Shown: positions 24,773 through 33,336 of the stretch, one piece after another
Layout: every line of letters starts with the position of its first letter
Numbering within the stretch: the first letter of the stretch is position 1
Origin: Streptomyces orinoci
Lineage (GTDB): Bacteria > Actinomycetota > Actinomycetes > Streptomycetales > Streptomycetaceae
DNA: 64,000 bases
Assembly (NCBI RefSeq): GCF_003121295.1
Contig: NZ_PHNC01000031.1
Location: 64,439 to 128,438, forward strand
Direction: 5' to 3'
Notes under the pieces: generated by a model
What the model was told of the DNA's origin: nothing
What the model saw: the letters and a program-made list of their open reading frames with translations, nothing else
Database searches by the model: none
Made by a program: the position numbers and the translations under genes

Positions 24773-24996
24773 GGGGCTCACCCTATTGCCTCTCCGGTTG
24801 ATCAACTCCCGCCCGGGCCACCGGCTCCGATACGGTCGGTGACCACTCTTTCGAGTGGCCCGAAGTGCGCTCATATCCGAATCCGCTGCACTTACGGGCG
24901 GCAAAGGCCGGATCCGGCCCCAAACCCAGCCGTTCGGCGGTAGGAATGAGGCCGGTGTCACGGGTAGTACGCAGCGGCGACAGAGGGAGTGCAGGG

Positions 24997-25725
24997 GTGA
25001 GCCAGCCTGAGATGCAGCCCGAAGGGCTCCCCACGGAGCAAGGCGGGAGGCACCGTGGCGACCTGCGCGGCAGGACCTTCCCGCTCGGCGACTGGGGGGA
25101 ACCCGCTCAGCGTCTTGACGAGCTGTACCGATGGGTGGAGGACGGCGCGATCTATCTGGCCGACTGGTACTTGGCCGACCGCGCCTGGAAACGGCGCTGG
25201 GCACGCGGACTCCGGGTGAGCGCGGCGGTCTTCGCGGTGGTGGGTGCGGCGCTGCCGCTGCTGGAGCTGACCCGGGCGGTGCACACCGGGTCCTGGGCGT
25301 TCCTGGCGCTGCTGGGCGCGGTGGCCTGTGTGGCCTGTGACCGCTATTTCGGGCTGACCACCGGCTGGATGCGCGCGGTGGCCACCTCCCAGGCGGTGCA
25401 ACGGCGCCTGGAGGCGCTGCAGTTCGACTGGGCGTCGGAGTGTGTACGGGAGGTGCTGGGCCCTACGGAGGGTACGGCCAGCGAGGCGGCGGAGCGCTGT
25501 CTGTCCGTACTGCGCCGGTTCTCCGAGGACGTCTCGGAGCTGGTACGGGCCGAAACGGCGGACTGGATGGTGGAGTTCCGGGCCGGGCCCGCGCCGCTGC
25601 TGACCCAGTCCCTGGTGTCCTGGGGGCCAAGGGGCGAGAACGGGGGGCCCGTTGGGCGGTTTCCGCTGCCGCCGGGGTCGCGGCCGAACATGCCCCGGCA
25701 GCGGCCGCCGGAGTCGCCTCGGTAG
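24997..25725 (+). CDS. SLATT-type two-helix membrane protein
   Basis: A 242-residue protein. After a polar N-terminus come two adjacent transmembrane helices (about residues 72-93 and 98-118), then a long amphipathic helix with ARG/GLU heptads, and a Pro/Gly-rich tail. This order fits the SLATT fold (a two-helix membrane effector found in nucleotide-second-messenger conflict systems). Here it is alone beside purD, with no SMODS cyclase or SLOG sensor within the window, so a defence role is only a possibility. GTG at 24997 has GGGAG nine bases upstream. Confidence 0.65.
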   Translation: MSQPEMQPEGLPTEQGGRHRGDLRGRTFPLGDWGEPAQRLDELYRWVEDGAIYLADWYLADRAWKRRWARGLRVSAAVFAVVGAALPLLELTRAVHTGSWAFLALLGAVACVACDRYFGLTTGWMRAVATSQAVQRRLEALQFDWASECVREVLGPTEGTASEAAERCLSVLRRFSEDVSELVRAETADWMVEFRAGPAPLLTQSLVSWGPRGENGGPVGRFPLPPGSRPNMPRQRPPESPR

Positions 25726-25726
25726 G

Positions 25727-25842
25727 GCGCCCCGCCAGGGGCGCGGGGCTCCGATGACCATGCGGCTCCGCCACGTGGGCGCGACCAGCCACAACCAACC
25801 CGCACCCGAAAACGCGCCAACCGCGCCCCCTTCGCCATGCGT
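25727..25842. repeat. Dispersed Streptomyces intergenic repeat, locus 1
   Basis: It contains GGGCGCCCCGCCAGGGGCGC and, at about 25757-25815, a block starting CCATGCGGCTCC and running through GCGCGACCAGCCACAA. The second block recurs at about 51852-51900 in this window and the first at 36.7 and 51.7 kb. The hairpin-forming GCGCCCC...GGGGCGC core between convergent genes may act as a terminator. Confidence 0.75.
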
Positions 25843-26493
25843 TCAGCTGAACACAATCATCGACCCCTGAGCCAAGCTGCGCGTAGCCGCCGCATGCAAG
25901 CCCAGCCAGACATGCCGTTCCCGGGCGAAGGGCCCGTCCTCGTCCGGGCCAGGCGCCGCCCGCTCCTCCAGCGTGGTGGGACGGTCCGGCGCGGCCGGCG
26001 GCGCGGGCGGGTTGTCCGGGTCGATGCCCAACACCGGGGCCACCTGGTGCAGTTCACGCAGCAGACCATGGCTGGATCCCAACGGCCCGCCGCCGTCCAG
26101 CAGTTCCTCGTTGGACAGCGGATGGGCGAAGTCCACCGGAACGTACGCACCGGCATGGTCGAAGTGCCAGACCAGATGGGACTGCTGCGCCGTGGGCTCG
26201 AACATCTCCAGCAACTGCTCGTAGTCCCCGCCCAGTTCGTCCACCGGGGTCACCGACAGCCCGCACAGGTTGAGCAGATGGGCGCGGCGCAGGAAGTGCA
26301 GGGCGTCATAGTCGAAGGCGGCCACCGGGGCCACGCCCCCGGACAGGCCGGGCACATAGCCGAAGACCGGAACCGGCGGCAGCCCCGCGTCGCCCAGCGC
26401 CTTGTCATAGGCCGCGATCTCCTCGGCGAAGGGATTGTCGGGGCTGTGGCAGAGCACATCGACAAGGGGGACCAGCCACAGGTCACAGGCCAC
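25843..26493 (-). CDS. Hypothetical protein, conserved in streptomycetes
   Basis: A 216-residue soluble protein without a recognisable domain. The N-terminus is hydrophobic-aromatic (CDLWLVPLVDVLCHSPDNPF), with an acidic central region and a Pro-rich linker at about residues 160-178. An LSNEELLDGGGPLGSSHGL segment looks like a loop or ligand-binding element. It is convergent with the SLATT gene across the repeat at 25.73 kb. From memory, this gene belongs to the same conserved neighbourhood as purD. Confidence 0.65.
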   Translation of the reverse strand: MACDLWLVPLVDVLCHSPDNPFAEEIAAYDKALGDAGLPPVPVFGYVPGLSGGVAPVAAFDYDALHFLRRAHLLNLCGLSVTPVDELGGDYEQLLEMFEPTAQQSHLVWHFDHAGAYVPVDFAHPLSNEELLDGGGPLGSSHGLLRELHQVAPVLGIDPDNPPAPPAAPDRPTTLEERAAPGPDEDGPFARERHVWLGLHAAATRSLAQGSMIVFS

Positions 26494-26593
26494 GTGAGCT
26501 CACTCTCGTTCTCGCCGATGGGACATTCTCGCCAATGGGGTCAATAGTGAGATGGTCGGGCCAGCGTAGTGCCGTCCGGGGGGTGAGCGTGGT

Positions 26594-27268
26594 TCAGGAA
26601 CCGGCCAGTGACTCGATCAGGGCCAGTGCGTGGTCGTTGTAGTCCAGGGTGAGCCGCATCACCTCGGCCGAGTCCCGCCGGGCCAGGGCCTGGACCATCT
26701 CGGGGTGGCCGCGCCACAGCCGTCCGCGCAGGTCCGGCACCCGGCGCAGCAGCGGCACCATAAAGACCCAGCTCTGCACCCGCACCCTGGCCAGGAAGCC
26801 GGCCACATAGGGGTTGCCCACCAGCGCCGCGAACTCGCCCCAGAACCGCAGGTCGTAGCCGATGAGGACGTCCAGTTCCCCGGCCGAGGCGGCGCGGGCC
26901 GCCTCGTCCGCGCGGCGGCGTACCGAGGCCAGCACCTCGGGGCCGGCGCCATTGACGGCCCGTTCGATGGCATGCCGGAACATGCCCTCGAACATCATCC
27001 GGCGGGCCTCCATCATGGCCAGGAAGTCGGTGTACGAGAACTCGCGTACCCGGTAGCCCTTGTGCAGCTCCACATCGAGCAGGCCCTGGGAGCACAGGTC
27101 GAGCAGCGCCTCACGGACCGGGGTGGCGGAGACGCCATAGCTCTCGGCGATCTCCTTGACGGTGAACTGGCGGCCCGCCGGAAGCCGTCCGGCGATCACC
27201 TCCTCGCGCAGGGCGTCCGCGATCTGCGAGCGCAGGGTGGTGCGCTTGACAGCGTCGCTGCCGGGCAT
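26594..27268 (-). CDS. GntR family transcriptional regulator (FadR-like, FCD domain)
   Basis: A 224-residue protein. The winged helix covers residues 8-75 (LREEVIAGRLPAGRQFTVKE, then VSATPVREALLDL), and an all-helical FCD-type effector domain fills the rest. ATG at 27268 with AGGGGG upstream. It lies directly downstream of the aminotransferase in the same direction, so it probably controls that gene in response to its substrate or product; amino acids or small acids are usual FCD ligands. Confidence 0.88.
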   Translation of the reverse strand: MPGSDAVKRTTLRSQIADALREEVIAGRLPAGRQFTVKEIAESYGVSATPVREALLDLCSQGLLDVELHKGYRVREFSYTDFLAMMEARRMMFEGMFRHAIERAVNGAGPEVLASVRRRADEAARAASAGELDVLIGYDLRFWGEFAALVGNPYVAGFLARVRVQSWVFMVPLLRRVPDLRGRLWRGHPEMVQALARRDSAEVMRLTLDYNDHALALIESLAGS

Positions 27269-27386
27269 GGTGCCTGGCCCCCTCTTGCCGAGTCGTCGAT
27301 CCCCTGACCGTCCGCGGGCATGCGAACGGCCCCCGCAACAAGATAGGCGAGGGCGGTCGCTCGTGTGTACGGTCGGGTGGCCGGGG

Positions 27387-28739
27387 TCAGCCGGTGGTGT
27401 GGGCGTCGGCCACCGTGAGGGCCTCGTCCAGAATCGCCAGGCCGGCGCGGGCCTCGTCCTCGGTGAGGGTGCAGGGCGGCACCACATGGAGGCGGTTCAT
27501 ATTGACGAAGGGCCATAGTCCGCCCTTGCGGCAGGCGGCGGCGAAGGCGGCCATCGGGGCGTTGTCCTCACCTGCGGCGTTGTACGGGACCAGGGGCTCG
27601 CGGGTGGTGCGGTCCTTGACCAGTTCCAGGGCCCAGAAGACGCCCAGGCCGCGTACCTCGCCCACCGAGGGGTGGCGCTCGGCGAGCTCCCGCAGGCCGG
27701 GGCCGAGGAGGTGCTCGCCCAGGTGGGCGGCGTGTTCCACGATGCCCTCCTCGGCCATGGCGTTGATGGTGGCCACCGCTGAGGCACAGGCCAGCGGATG
27801 GCCGGAATATGTCAGACCGCCGGGGTAGGGGCGCTTGTCGAAGGTGGCGGCGATCTCCGCGGAGATGGCCACTCCGCCCAGCGGCACATAGCCGGAGTTG
27901 ACGCCCTTGGCGAAGGTGAGCAGGTCGGGGGTGACCCGCCAGTGGTCGGCGGCGAACCAGGCGCCGGTGCGGCCGAACCCGGACATCACCTCGTCCAGGA
28001 TGAAGACAATCCCGTACCGGTCGCAGATCTCCCGCACGCCCGCCAGATAACCGGCCGGCGGCACCAGGACGCCCGCGGTGCCCACCACGGTCTCCAGGAT
28101 GATCGCGGCCACCGTCTGCGGCCCCTCGAAGGCGACCACCTCCTCCAGGTGCGCCAGCGCCCGCTCGCACTCCTGCTCCTGGCCGGTGGCGTGGAAGTGG
28201 GAGCGGTAGAGGAACGGGCCCCAGAAGTGCACCACCCCGGCCGAGGCGGTGTCGGAGGGCCAGCGCCGGGGGTCACCGGTGAGGTTGATGGCGGCGGCGG
28301 TGGCGCCGTGGTACGAGCGGTAGGCGCTGAGCACCTTGGGGCGGCCGGTGTGCAGCCGGGCCATCCGCACCGCGTTCTCCACCGCCTCGGCCCCGCCATT
28401 GGTGAAGAAGATCTTGTCCAGGTCACCGGGGGTGCGCTCGGCGACCAGCCGGGCGGCCTCGGCCCGTACGTCCACCGCGAAGCCGGGGGCGATGGTGCAC
28501 AGCCGGCCGGCCTGCTCCTGGATGGCGGCGACCACCTTGGGGTGCTGGTGGCCGATGTTGGTGTTGACCAGCTGGGAGGAGAAGTCCAGATAGCGGTTGC
28601 CGTCGTGGTCCCAGAAGTACGAGCCCTCGGCGCCGGCCACCGCCAGCGGGTCGATCAGGCCCTGGGCGGACCAGGAGTGGAAGACATGCCTGCGGTCGGC
28701 GGCCTTCACCGCGGCGCCGGTGGCGGGGAGCGTGCTCAC
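27387..28739 (-). CDS. Class III PLP-dependent aminotransferase (omega-amino acid type)
   Basis: A 450-residue fold-type I enzyme. Features include the N-terminal YFWDHDGNRYLDF strand, the PLP-phosphate region FTNGGAEAVENAVRMAR, YHGATAAA, the cofactor Asp in ILDEVMSGFGRTG, and the Schiff-base Lys in LTFAKGVNSGY. The sequence fits pyruvate- or 2-oxoglutarate-dependent transaminases of omega-amino acids, beta-alanine or putrescine; specificity cannot be decided here. The GntR gene follows 118 bases downstream. No dehydrogenase partner is adjacent. Confidence 0.85.
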   Translation of the reverse strand: MSTLPATGAAVKAADRRHVFHSWSAQGLIDPLAVAGAEGSYFWDHDGNRYLDFSSQLVNTNIGHQHPKVVAAIQEQAGRLCTIAPGFAVDVRAEAARLVAERTPGDLDKIFFTNGGAEAVENAVRMARLHTGRPKVLSAYRSYHGATAAAINLTGDPRRWPSDTASAGVVHFWGPFLYRSHFHATGQEQECERALAHLEEVVAFEGPQTVAAIILETVVGTAGVLVPPAGYLAGVREICDRYGIVFILDEVMSGFGRTGAWFAADHWRVTPDLLTFAKGVNSGYVPLGGVAISAEIAATFDKRPYPGGLTYSGHPLACASAVATINAMAEEGIVEHAAHLGEHLLGPGLRELAERHPSVGEVRGLGVFWALELVKDRTTREPLVPYNAAGEDNAPMAAFAAACRKGGLWPFVNMNRLHVVPPCTLTEDEARAGLAILDEALTVADAHTTG

Positions 28740-29142
28740 GGTCGGTCCTCGGGGGGTCGGGGATTCGGGGGACTCTGCGGGGCTCGGGGGCCGGGGATGC
28801 AGGGGGACGCAGCGGAACTCGGCGGGACCCGGGCGTTCGAGGGTTCGGGGGCGGCGGCGGCAGGCACAGCCTAGGGATCAGCGCGACCGCCCGGTACCGG
28901 CACAGTGTCGGGGAGCCCGGCAGACCGCCGACAGAGTGCCGGGGCACGCCACCGGCAACTCATCCGGGACAAATACCGATTCACCGGTATTTCACGTGCT
29001 ACGGTCGTCCGCGGTTCGCAGTTATGGAACCCCAAGTCCTCTGCGCCTGACGGTCCGAGACCTCGGGCGCTCTTCTCTTTCAAGCACTTTCCGATCTTTC
29101 CCAAACGGCACTCACCATCCCCCCACCATCGAGGAGTTCGCC
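28740..29142. other. Non-coding region with cold-shock gene leader
   Basis: About 400 bases without a gene. The left part (28740-28880) is repetitive, with GGGGG and GGGTTCGGGGG-like runs. The right part holds the perfect dyad at 28971-28992 and then a leader of more than 100 bases before the cold-shock gene, as is usual for cspA-type genes whose mRNA leader folds at low temperature. Confidence 0.5.
28971..28992 (+). promoter_or_regulatory. Perfect dyad upstream of the cold-shock gene
   Basis: AAATACCG-N6-CGGTATTT, an 8-bp perfect inverted repeat in an AT-rich spot about 150 bases before the start codon. It looks like the operator of a dimeric regulator; the neighbouring TTCACGTG is not a full parS. 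Confidence 0.6.
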
Positions 29143-29346
29143 TTGGCTACTGGCACCGTGAAGTGGTTCAACTCGGAGAAGGGCTTCGGCTTCATCCAGC
29201 AGGACGGCGGCGGCGCCGACGTCTTCGCCCACTACTCCAACATCGCCACCCATGGCTTCCGGGAACTGACCGAGGGCCAGAAGGTGACCTTTGACATCAC
29301 CCAGGGTCACAAGGGCCCGCAGGCGGAGAACATCGTCCCGTCCTGA
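29143..29346 (+). CDS. Cold-shock domain protein (CspA family)
   Basis: A 67-residue single OB-fold protein binding single-stranded RNA/DNA. RNP1 KGFGFI and RNP2 VFAHYS are intact, with the usual GTVKWFNSEKG start. The start is TTG at 29143 with GAGGAG six bases upstream, giving the standard family length; no ATG is available. It is monocistronic: a long leader before it and a strong terminator after. It is one of several such paralogues expected in Streptomyces. Confidence 0.95.
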   Translation: MATGTVKWFNSEKGFGFIQQDGGGADVFAHYSNIATHGFRELTEGQKVTFDITQGHKGPQAENIVPS

Positions 29347-29370
29347 CCGCCCGTCGGCACCGGCTCGGCA

Positions 29371-29411
29371 GGGGCCGGGGCTCCGCGTTTCGCACGCGGG
29401 GCTCCGGCCCC
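29371..29411 (+). terminator. Terminator of the cold-shock gene
   Basis: GGGGCCGG pairs with CCGGCCCC outside, and CCGCG with CGCGG inside, with a short loop; CTTC follows. Confidence 0.75.
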
Positions 29412-29481
29412 TTCGGCGTCCGGCTATTCTCCGCATCGACGAACACGGGGGCACGGGGGTGTTGAAGGAGTGCGGACGTCC

Positions 29482-31071
29482 ATGGAAGCGTTGTCGCCCG
29501 ATGATCCGCGGACGCTGGGCGGATACCGACTGCTCGGCCGGCTCGGCGCGGGCGGCATGGGCCGGGTGTACCTGGCCCGCTCGGACCGGGGCCGCACGGT
29601 GGCGGTCAAGCTGGTCCGGCCGGAGCTGGCCGGGCAGGAGGAGTTCCGCCGCCGCTTCCGCCAGGAGGTCAGCGCCGCCCGGCAGGTGGGCGGCGAGTGG
29701 ACGGCGCCGGTGCTGGACGCCGACACCGAGGCGGAGATCCCCTGGGTGGCCACCGGCTATATAGCCGGGCCCTCGCTGACCCAGGTGGTGGAGGAGTACG
29801 GGCCGCTGCCCGAGCGCAGCGTACGGATCCTGGCCGCCGCCCTGGCGCGGGCCCTGGAGTCCGTGCACGCCGCCGGGCTGGTGCACCGGGACCTCAAGCC
29901 CTCCAACGTGCTGATCACCCTGGACGGGCCCAGGGTGATCGACTTCGGTATCGCCCGCGCCCTGGACGCGGTGACCGGCAGCGGACTGACCCGCACCGGG
30001 GCGCCGGTCGGCTCCCCCGGCTTTATGTCCCCCGAGCAGGTACGGGGCCGGCCGGTGACCCCGGCCAGCGACATCTTCTGCCTGGGCTCGGTGCTGGCCT
30101 TCGCCGCCACCGGGCTGTCCCCCTTCGGCACCGCCGACAGCGGGGTGCACGCCCTGATGTTCCGGATCGCCGAGGAGGAGCCGGACCTGGACCGGGTCCC
30201 GGAGAGCCTGCGCCCGCTGGTCGCCTCCATGCTGGCCAAGGACCCGGACCGGCGGCCCACCCCCGGGCAGTTGCTGGAGCGCCCCGGGTCGCGGGAGGCG
30301 CTGGACGGGCTGCGCGGCGGCGACCCCTGGCTGCCCGGCGCGCTGGTGGCCCAGCTGGGGCGGCACGCCGCCCAGCTGCTGGAGCTGGAGGAGCCCGGCG
30401 CACCGGTGCCGCCCTCCGAGGCGCCCACCCAGGTCGGCCACCCCGCCCAGCCGCCCACCATGACCGCCGCCCCGCCCGTGGCGCCGGTCTGGCACCCGCC
30501 GACCGTGGTCCACCAGCCGCCGCCCGCCCAAGAGCGCCCCCGGCGGTCGTATCTGCTGGTGGCGATTGCCGTGCTCGGGGTGCTGGCCGGGGCCGGAACG
30601 GTCTATCTGCTCCGGCACCATGGCACCACCCAGGCCGCGCCGAGCCCCTCGCCCACCGTTTCCGCCACCGTCTCCCCCACCCATGGCACCACGCCGACGC
30701 AGAGCGCCACCCCCGTCACCGGCACCGCCCAGGACTTCCTGGGGGTCTGGCAGTCCGGCTTCGACACCCATGGCGGTCACAGCAGCCGCACCATCACCAT
30801 TGGGCAGGACACCGCCCGCATCCAGGGCAGCGGCTTCCTGGACGACGGCACCGCCTACACCTGCGCCTGGAGCGCCACCGTCAACGGCGGGGGCACCGGC
30901 GGCACCCCGCTGCACCTGGGCCCCTCCAGCGTGGTCCAGGCCAGCCCCGCCTCCGCCTGCCAGCCCGGCTCCCCCTCCGACCTGGTGCTGCTGCCGGACG
31001 GCCGGATGCGGCGCGACTTCACGGACACCGGGACCAAGGACGCGTCGCTGGTGTACCGGCGGGCGGGGTGA
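29482..31071 (+). CDS. Membrane Ser/Thr protein kinase (PknB family, Hanks type)
   Basis: A 529-residue kinase. The kinase domain spans about residues 12-275: glycine loop LGAGGMGRVY, ATP-binding Lys in VAVKLV, catalytic loop HRDLKPSN, DFG in VIDFGIAR, and MSPEQVRG in place of APE. A Pro-rich juxtamembrane stretch leads to one transmembrane helix (about residues 356-378), then a Ser/Thr linker and an extracellular domain with two Cys (in YTCAWSA and SACQPG) that may be disulfide-bonded. No PASTA repeats. ATG at 29482 is preferred over a GTG four codons earlier because of ribosome-site spacing. The stimulus is unknown. Confidence 0.93.
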   Translation: MEALSPDDPRTLGGYRLLGRLGAGGMGRVYLARSDRGRTVAVKLVRPELAGQEEFRRRFRQEVSAARQVGGEWTAPVLDADTEAEIPWVATGYIAGPSLTQVVEEYGPLPERSVRILAAALARALESVHAAGLVHRDLKPSNVLITLDGPRVIDFGIARALDAVTGSGLTRTGAPVGSPGFMSPEQVRGRPVTPASDIFCLGSVLAFAATGLSPFGTADSGVHALMFRIAEEEPDLDRVPESLRPLVASMLAKDPDRRPTPGQLLERPGSREALDGLRGGDPWLPGALVAQLGRHAAQLLELEEPGAPVPPSEAPTQVGHPAQPPTMTAAPPVAPVWHPPTVVHQPPPAQERPRRSYLLVAIAVLGVLAGAGTVYLLRHHGTTQAAPSPSPTVSATVSPTHGTTPTQSATPVTGTAQDFLGVWQSGFDTHGGHSSRTITIGQDTARIQGSGFLDDGTAYTCAWSATVNGGGTGGTPLHLGPSSVVQASPASACQPGSPSDLVLLPDGRMRRDFTDTGTKDASLVYRRAG

Positions 31072-31087
31072 GGGCACGCGGCGCGTA

Positions 31088-31672
31088 TCAGCTCACGTAG
31101 TTCTTGAGGATCTCCGTGTCGAGGGTGATGCCCACGGGGCCGGGGAGGGCGACCCGGTCACCGAAGGGGGCGCGGTGGAGATCCCGGTAGCACCCGCGCT
31201 TGGCGTCCGGGTTGTTGAAGACGACGACCTCGCAGGAATCGCGGTCGATCAGCAGATAGACCGGGATGCCCGCAGCGGCATAGGCATCCGGCTTCTCGAT
31301 CCGGTCGCGGTCATTGGTGTCCCCGTCGAACGACGTGACCTCCACAACCATCAGCACTCCCGCCGGCTCCGCCCATTCACCCTGCCCCGCGAAGTGCGCG
31401 ACCGGCGCGAGAGAGGCGTCCGGACGAGCGCGGCCCTTACGGTATCCCTCGACTTTCAGACCTTGCGTCGGGTTGAGGTCGAGTTCGGGACGGGCCTGCA
31501 TGCACTGCCTGAGCAGCCACATGATGATCGCGCCATGATCACCGTCCGCCACGCGTTTCTCCCCGATCCGTCCATTGATGAACTCCAACATGACGGTCTC
31601 GGGCGCGGCGGAGGCGATCTGCTCGAACTCCTCGACCAGCATGTGCGACGCGCGTTCGGCCATGACCGTCAT
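31088..31672 (-). CDS. Uma2 family (DUF820) nuclease-like protein, copy A
   Basis: A 194-residue protein with a PD-(D/E)xK-type fold: an early Glu in MLEFINGRI, the ARPDASLAP motif and MVVEVTS downstream. Such proteins are abundant in Streptomyces and annotated as putative restriction endonucleases, though no methylase accompanies this one and activity is unproven. ATG at 31672 with GGAG upstream. It is convergent with the kinase gene, only 16 bases apart. A second member lies at 56.8 kb. Confidence 0.82.
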   Translation of the reverse strand: MTVMAERASHMLVEEFEQIASAAPETVMLEFINGRIGEKRVADGDHGAIIMWLLRQCMQARPELDLNPTQGLKVEGYRKGRARPDASLAPVAHFAGQGEWAEPAGVLMVVEVTSFDGDTNDRDRIEKPDAYAAAGIPVYLLIDRDSCEVVVFNNPDAKRGCYRDLHRAPFGDRVALPGPVGITLDTEILKNYVS

Positions 31673-31784
31673 GGTGCACTCCCCTCCAGTCGAAGGCCAG
31701 CTTTGCCGACTGCCGACGGCGGCCGGTCTCCTTTGCCGGCCGGTCATCCGGGTGGGTGACACGCCTCTGCCAGGACGGGCCGTC

Positions 31785-32024
31785 TTATGGGCCGGGAGGG
31801 GCGCACGATCCCCTGGTACGTCGGATGTCCCCCTCGCGGGGTGCGCACCCAAGCTTGTTCAACCCGGCCTCGGCGCGGTACAGCTCCAGAGCCTCGGTGA
31901 TCAGCGCCTTGGCCTCCGCGAAGTCCTGCCCCCAGCTGGTTGTGCCGGTGACCGGCTCCAAAGCGTTGTAACCGCCCTCGTCGGGTGTGTACAGAATGCG
32001 GAAGGCGCCGCGCTGATCAGGCAT
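31785..32024 (-). CDS. HicB-like antitoxin-type protein (orphan)
   Basis: A 79-residue protein. The pattern ILYTPDEGGYNALEP, then GTTSWGQDFAEAKALITEAL, follows the HicB partial RNase H-like fold; the C-terminal tail is short and lacks a clear DNA-binding domain. No HicA toxin is visible on either side, so it is either a solitary antitoxin-like protein or a relic. GGAGG lies eight bases before the ATG. It sits 112 bases upstream of the Uma2 gene in the same direction. Confidence 0.65.
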   Translation of the reverse strand: MPDQRGAFRILYTPDEGGYNALEPVTGTTSWGQDFAEAKALITEALELYRAEAGLNKLGCAPREGDIRRTRGSCAPPGP

Positions 32025-32163
32025 GCGGGGGGCCTCCGGGGGGGATTGACGGCACCAAGTGCCCGTCTGCCGGACGCTGTTGGGCGAGGAACGGCCCGGT
32101 CCCGCGGTGAGCGCGGAACCGGGCGAGGGGGCAGTTCCGCCGGGGCGTGGAGGGACGAACCAG

Positions 32164-32448
32164 CTACGGCCAGTGCACGCCCCTGCTGCCGCGCACGTCC
32201 CTGCGGCAATCCGGAGTGTGGGCGGGCGGTGTCGTCACGGGCATACCGTCGAGGGCCCGGCAGAGCTGCGCATGGAGGTGTTCCGCCTCGGCGGGCGAGA
32301 GCCGGAGCGAGAGATCGGCGTCGAATCTGCCGTCGCGTTCCAGCCAGAGGGGGATGGTGAGGTTGCCGTCCTCGTCCCGGTGTACGGGCTTGCAGGGCAC
32401 TCGGCTGATGCGGAGCCCGTAGGGGGTGTGGGGCTGCGGGGTTCCCAT
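32164..32448 (-). CDS. Small hypothetical protein coupled to the upstream gene
   Basis: A 94-residue acidic protein with no assigned function. The conserved-looking core is ISRVPCKPVHRDEDGN followed by IPLWLERDG and LSPAEAEHLHAQLC. No membrane segment or signal. Its ATG overlaps the stop of the upstream gene as TGATG, so translation is coupled. I have seen similar small genes near XRE/DUF397 pairs in Streptomyces, but assign no role. Confidence 0.6.
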   Translation of the reverse strand: MGTPQPHTPYGLRISRVPCKPVHRDEDGNLTIPLWLERDGRFDADLSLRLSPAEAEHLHAQLCRALDGMPVTTPPAHTPDCRRDVRGSRGVHWP

Positions 32449-32885
32449 CAGGCCGCCACCGCCTGGCGAATTGGCGTGGCCGCCGGAGCCGGGGTACCGA
32501 TGCGGTGACCGTGGATCACCCATGGGCCGACATCGATGCCGTCGAGGGCGAGCGCGAGGGCGGTGCGGCGCTCGCGTTGTTCGTGTGTGACGTAGTAAGG
32601 GCGGATGAGGGGCGCGGTGCGGTGCCAAGTGGGGGCGGCATGCGGTGAGTTGAGGTACGGCTGCCGCCCGGCGGGGAGGCGGGGCGGGGTGAGGGCCCGG
32701 ACGAGGAGGCGGAGGCCGGAGGCGGTTTGGGGTGGTTGCGGCGCCTGAGGGCGATGTCCGGTGGCGGGACGACCGCCGACTGGCGAGAGCGGACGGCCGA
32801 GGCGGCGGGCGCCGGTAGCAGGGAAGAGCAGGGCGAGGAGGGGGCTGAATGTTCGTTGCAGGGCTCGAACGGTACGGTTGGGCAC
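32448..32885 (-). CDS. Small hypothetical protein with hydrophobic N-terminus
   Basis: A 145-residue protein. The N-terminus (FSPLLALLFPATGARR) could be a short membrane anchor or signal-like segment; the middle is Pro/Arg-rich; the C-terminus contains LIRPYYVTHEQRERRTALAL, a pattern common in a Streptomyces family found beside XRE regulators. GTG at 32885 has AGGAG seven bases upstream. Translationally coupled to the next gene. Function unknown. AT-richer sequence upstream (33000-33060) is likely its promoter. Confidence 0.6.
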   Translation of the reverse strand: MPNRTVRALQRTFSPLLALLFPATGARRLGRPLSPVGGRPATGHRPQAPQPPQTASGLRLLVRALTPPRLPAGRQPYLNSPHAAPTWHRTAPLIRPYYVTHEQRERRTALALALDGIDVGPWVIHGHRIGTPAPAATPIRQAVAA

Positions 32886-33120
32886 GCTGACGCTCCTATG
32901 CGGCGTTGGCCGGCCCCGGGGCGCGCACACGCCGCCGGGGCGCTTTGCATGTGAACGCCGGACAACCCTCGGTGCACGGCGTCGAGTTGAGACCGTAGCC
33001 GCATCGCGCCTAGCTCATCAACATTTATGCGTCACGAACAGTGAACCGGCATATGCCAGTTAGCGACATGAGCATGCTCCGCCGACAGCAAGGGCTCGAA
33101 AAGCTCCGAACAGGGAGGGT

Positions 33121-33336
33121 TCAGTAGGGCAGCGCGACACTTCCGGCCGCCTTGAGGCTTGCGAGGAGGCCACCAACGCCTCGGACGGGAGCAGCGATCA
33201 CAAAGTCCGGCTCGTCACTTTCCCGCAGGAGCACGGCACCGCTGCTCGCAGCCAGCTCAAGACAGTTGTCGCCCTGTTCAGAGAACGACGACTTTTGCCA
33301 ATCCATTTCCACCCTCATCCCGCTTTCATAGCTCAT
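33121..33336 (-). CDS. DUF397 small protein
   Basis: A 71-residue protein of the DUF397 family, with WQKSSFSEQGDNCLELA and VLLRESDEPD. Such proteins pair with XRE/DUF5753 regulators (the WhiJ/AbaA-type modules) and are thought to counteract or modulate them. Its start overlaps the regulator's 3' end by 11 bases. It is the usual partner arrangement. Confidence 0.92.
   Translation of the reverse strand: MSYESGMRVEMDWQKSSFSEQGDNCLELAASSGAVLLRESDEPDFVIAAPVRGVGGLLASLKAAGSVALPY

Noticed and set aside
28988..29000. TTTCACGTG near the cold-shock gene as a second parS
   Set aside because: The right half-site is broken (GCTAC where GAAAC is needed); parS tolerance for such changes is low.
29080..31077. 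Minus-strand 665-codon frame opposite the Ser/Thr kinase
   Set aside because: The plus strand encodes a complete kinase with all catalytic motifs; the minus frame has none.
31785..32024. A complete HicAB toxin-antitoxin pair
   Set aside because: No HicA-like gene (about 60 residues, GSHxxF motif) is found on either side.
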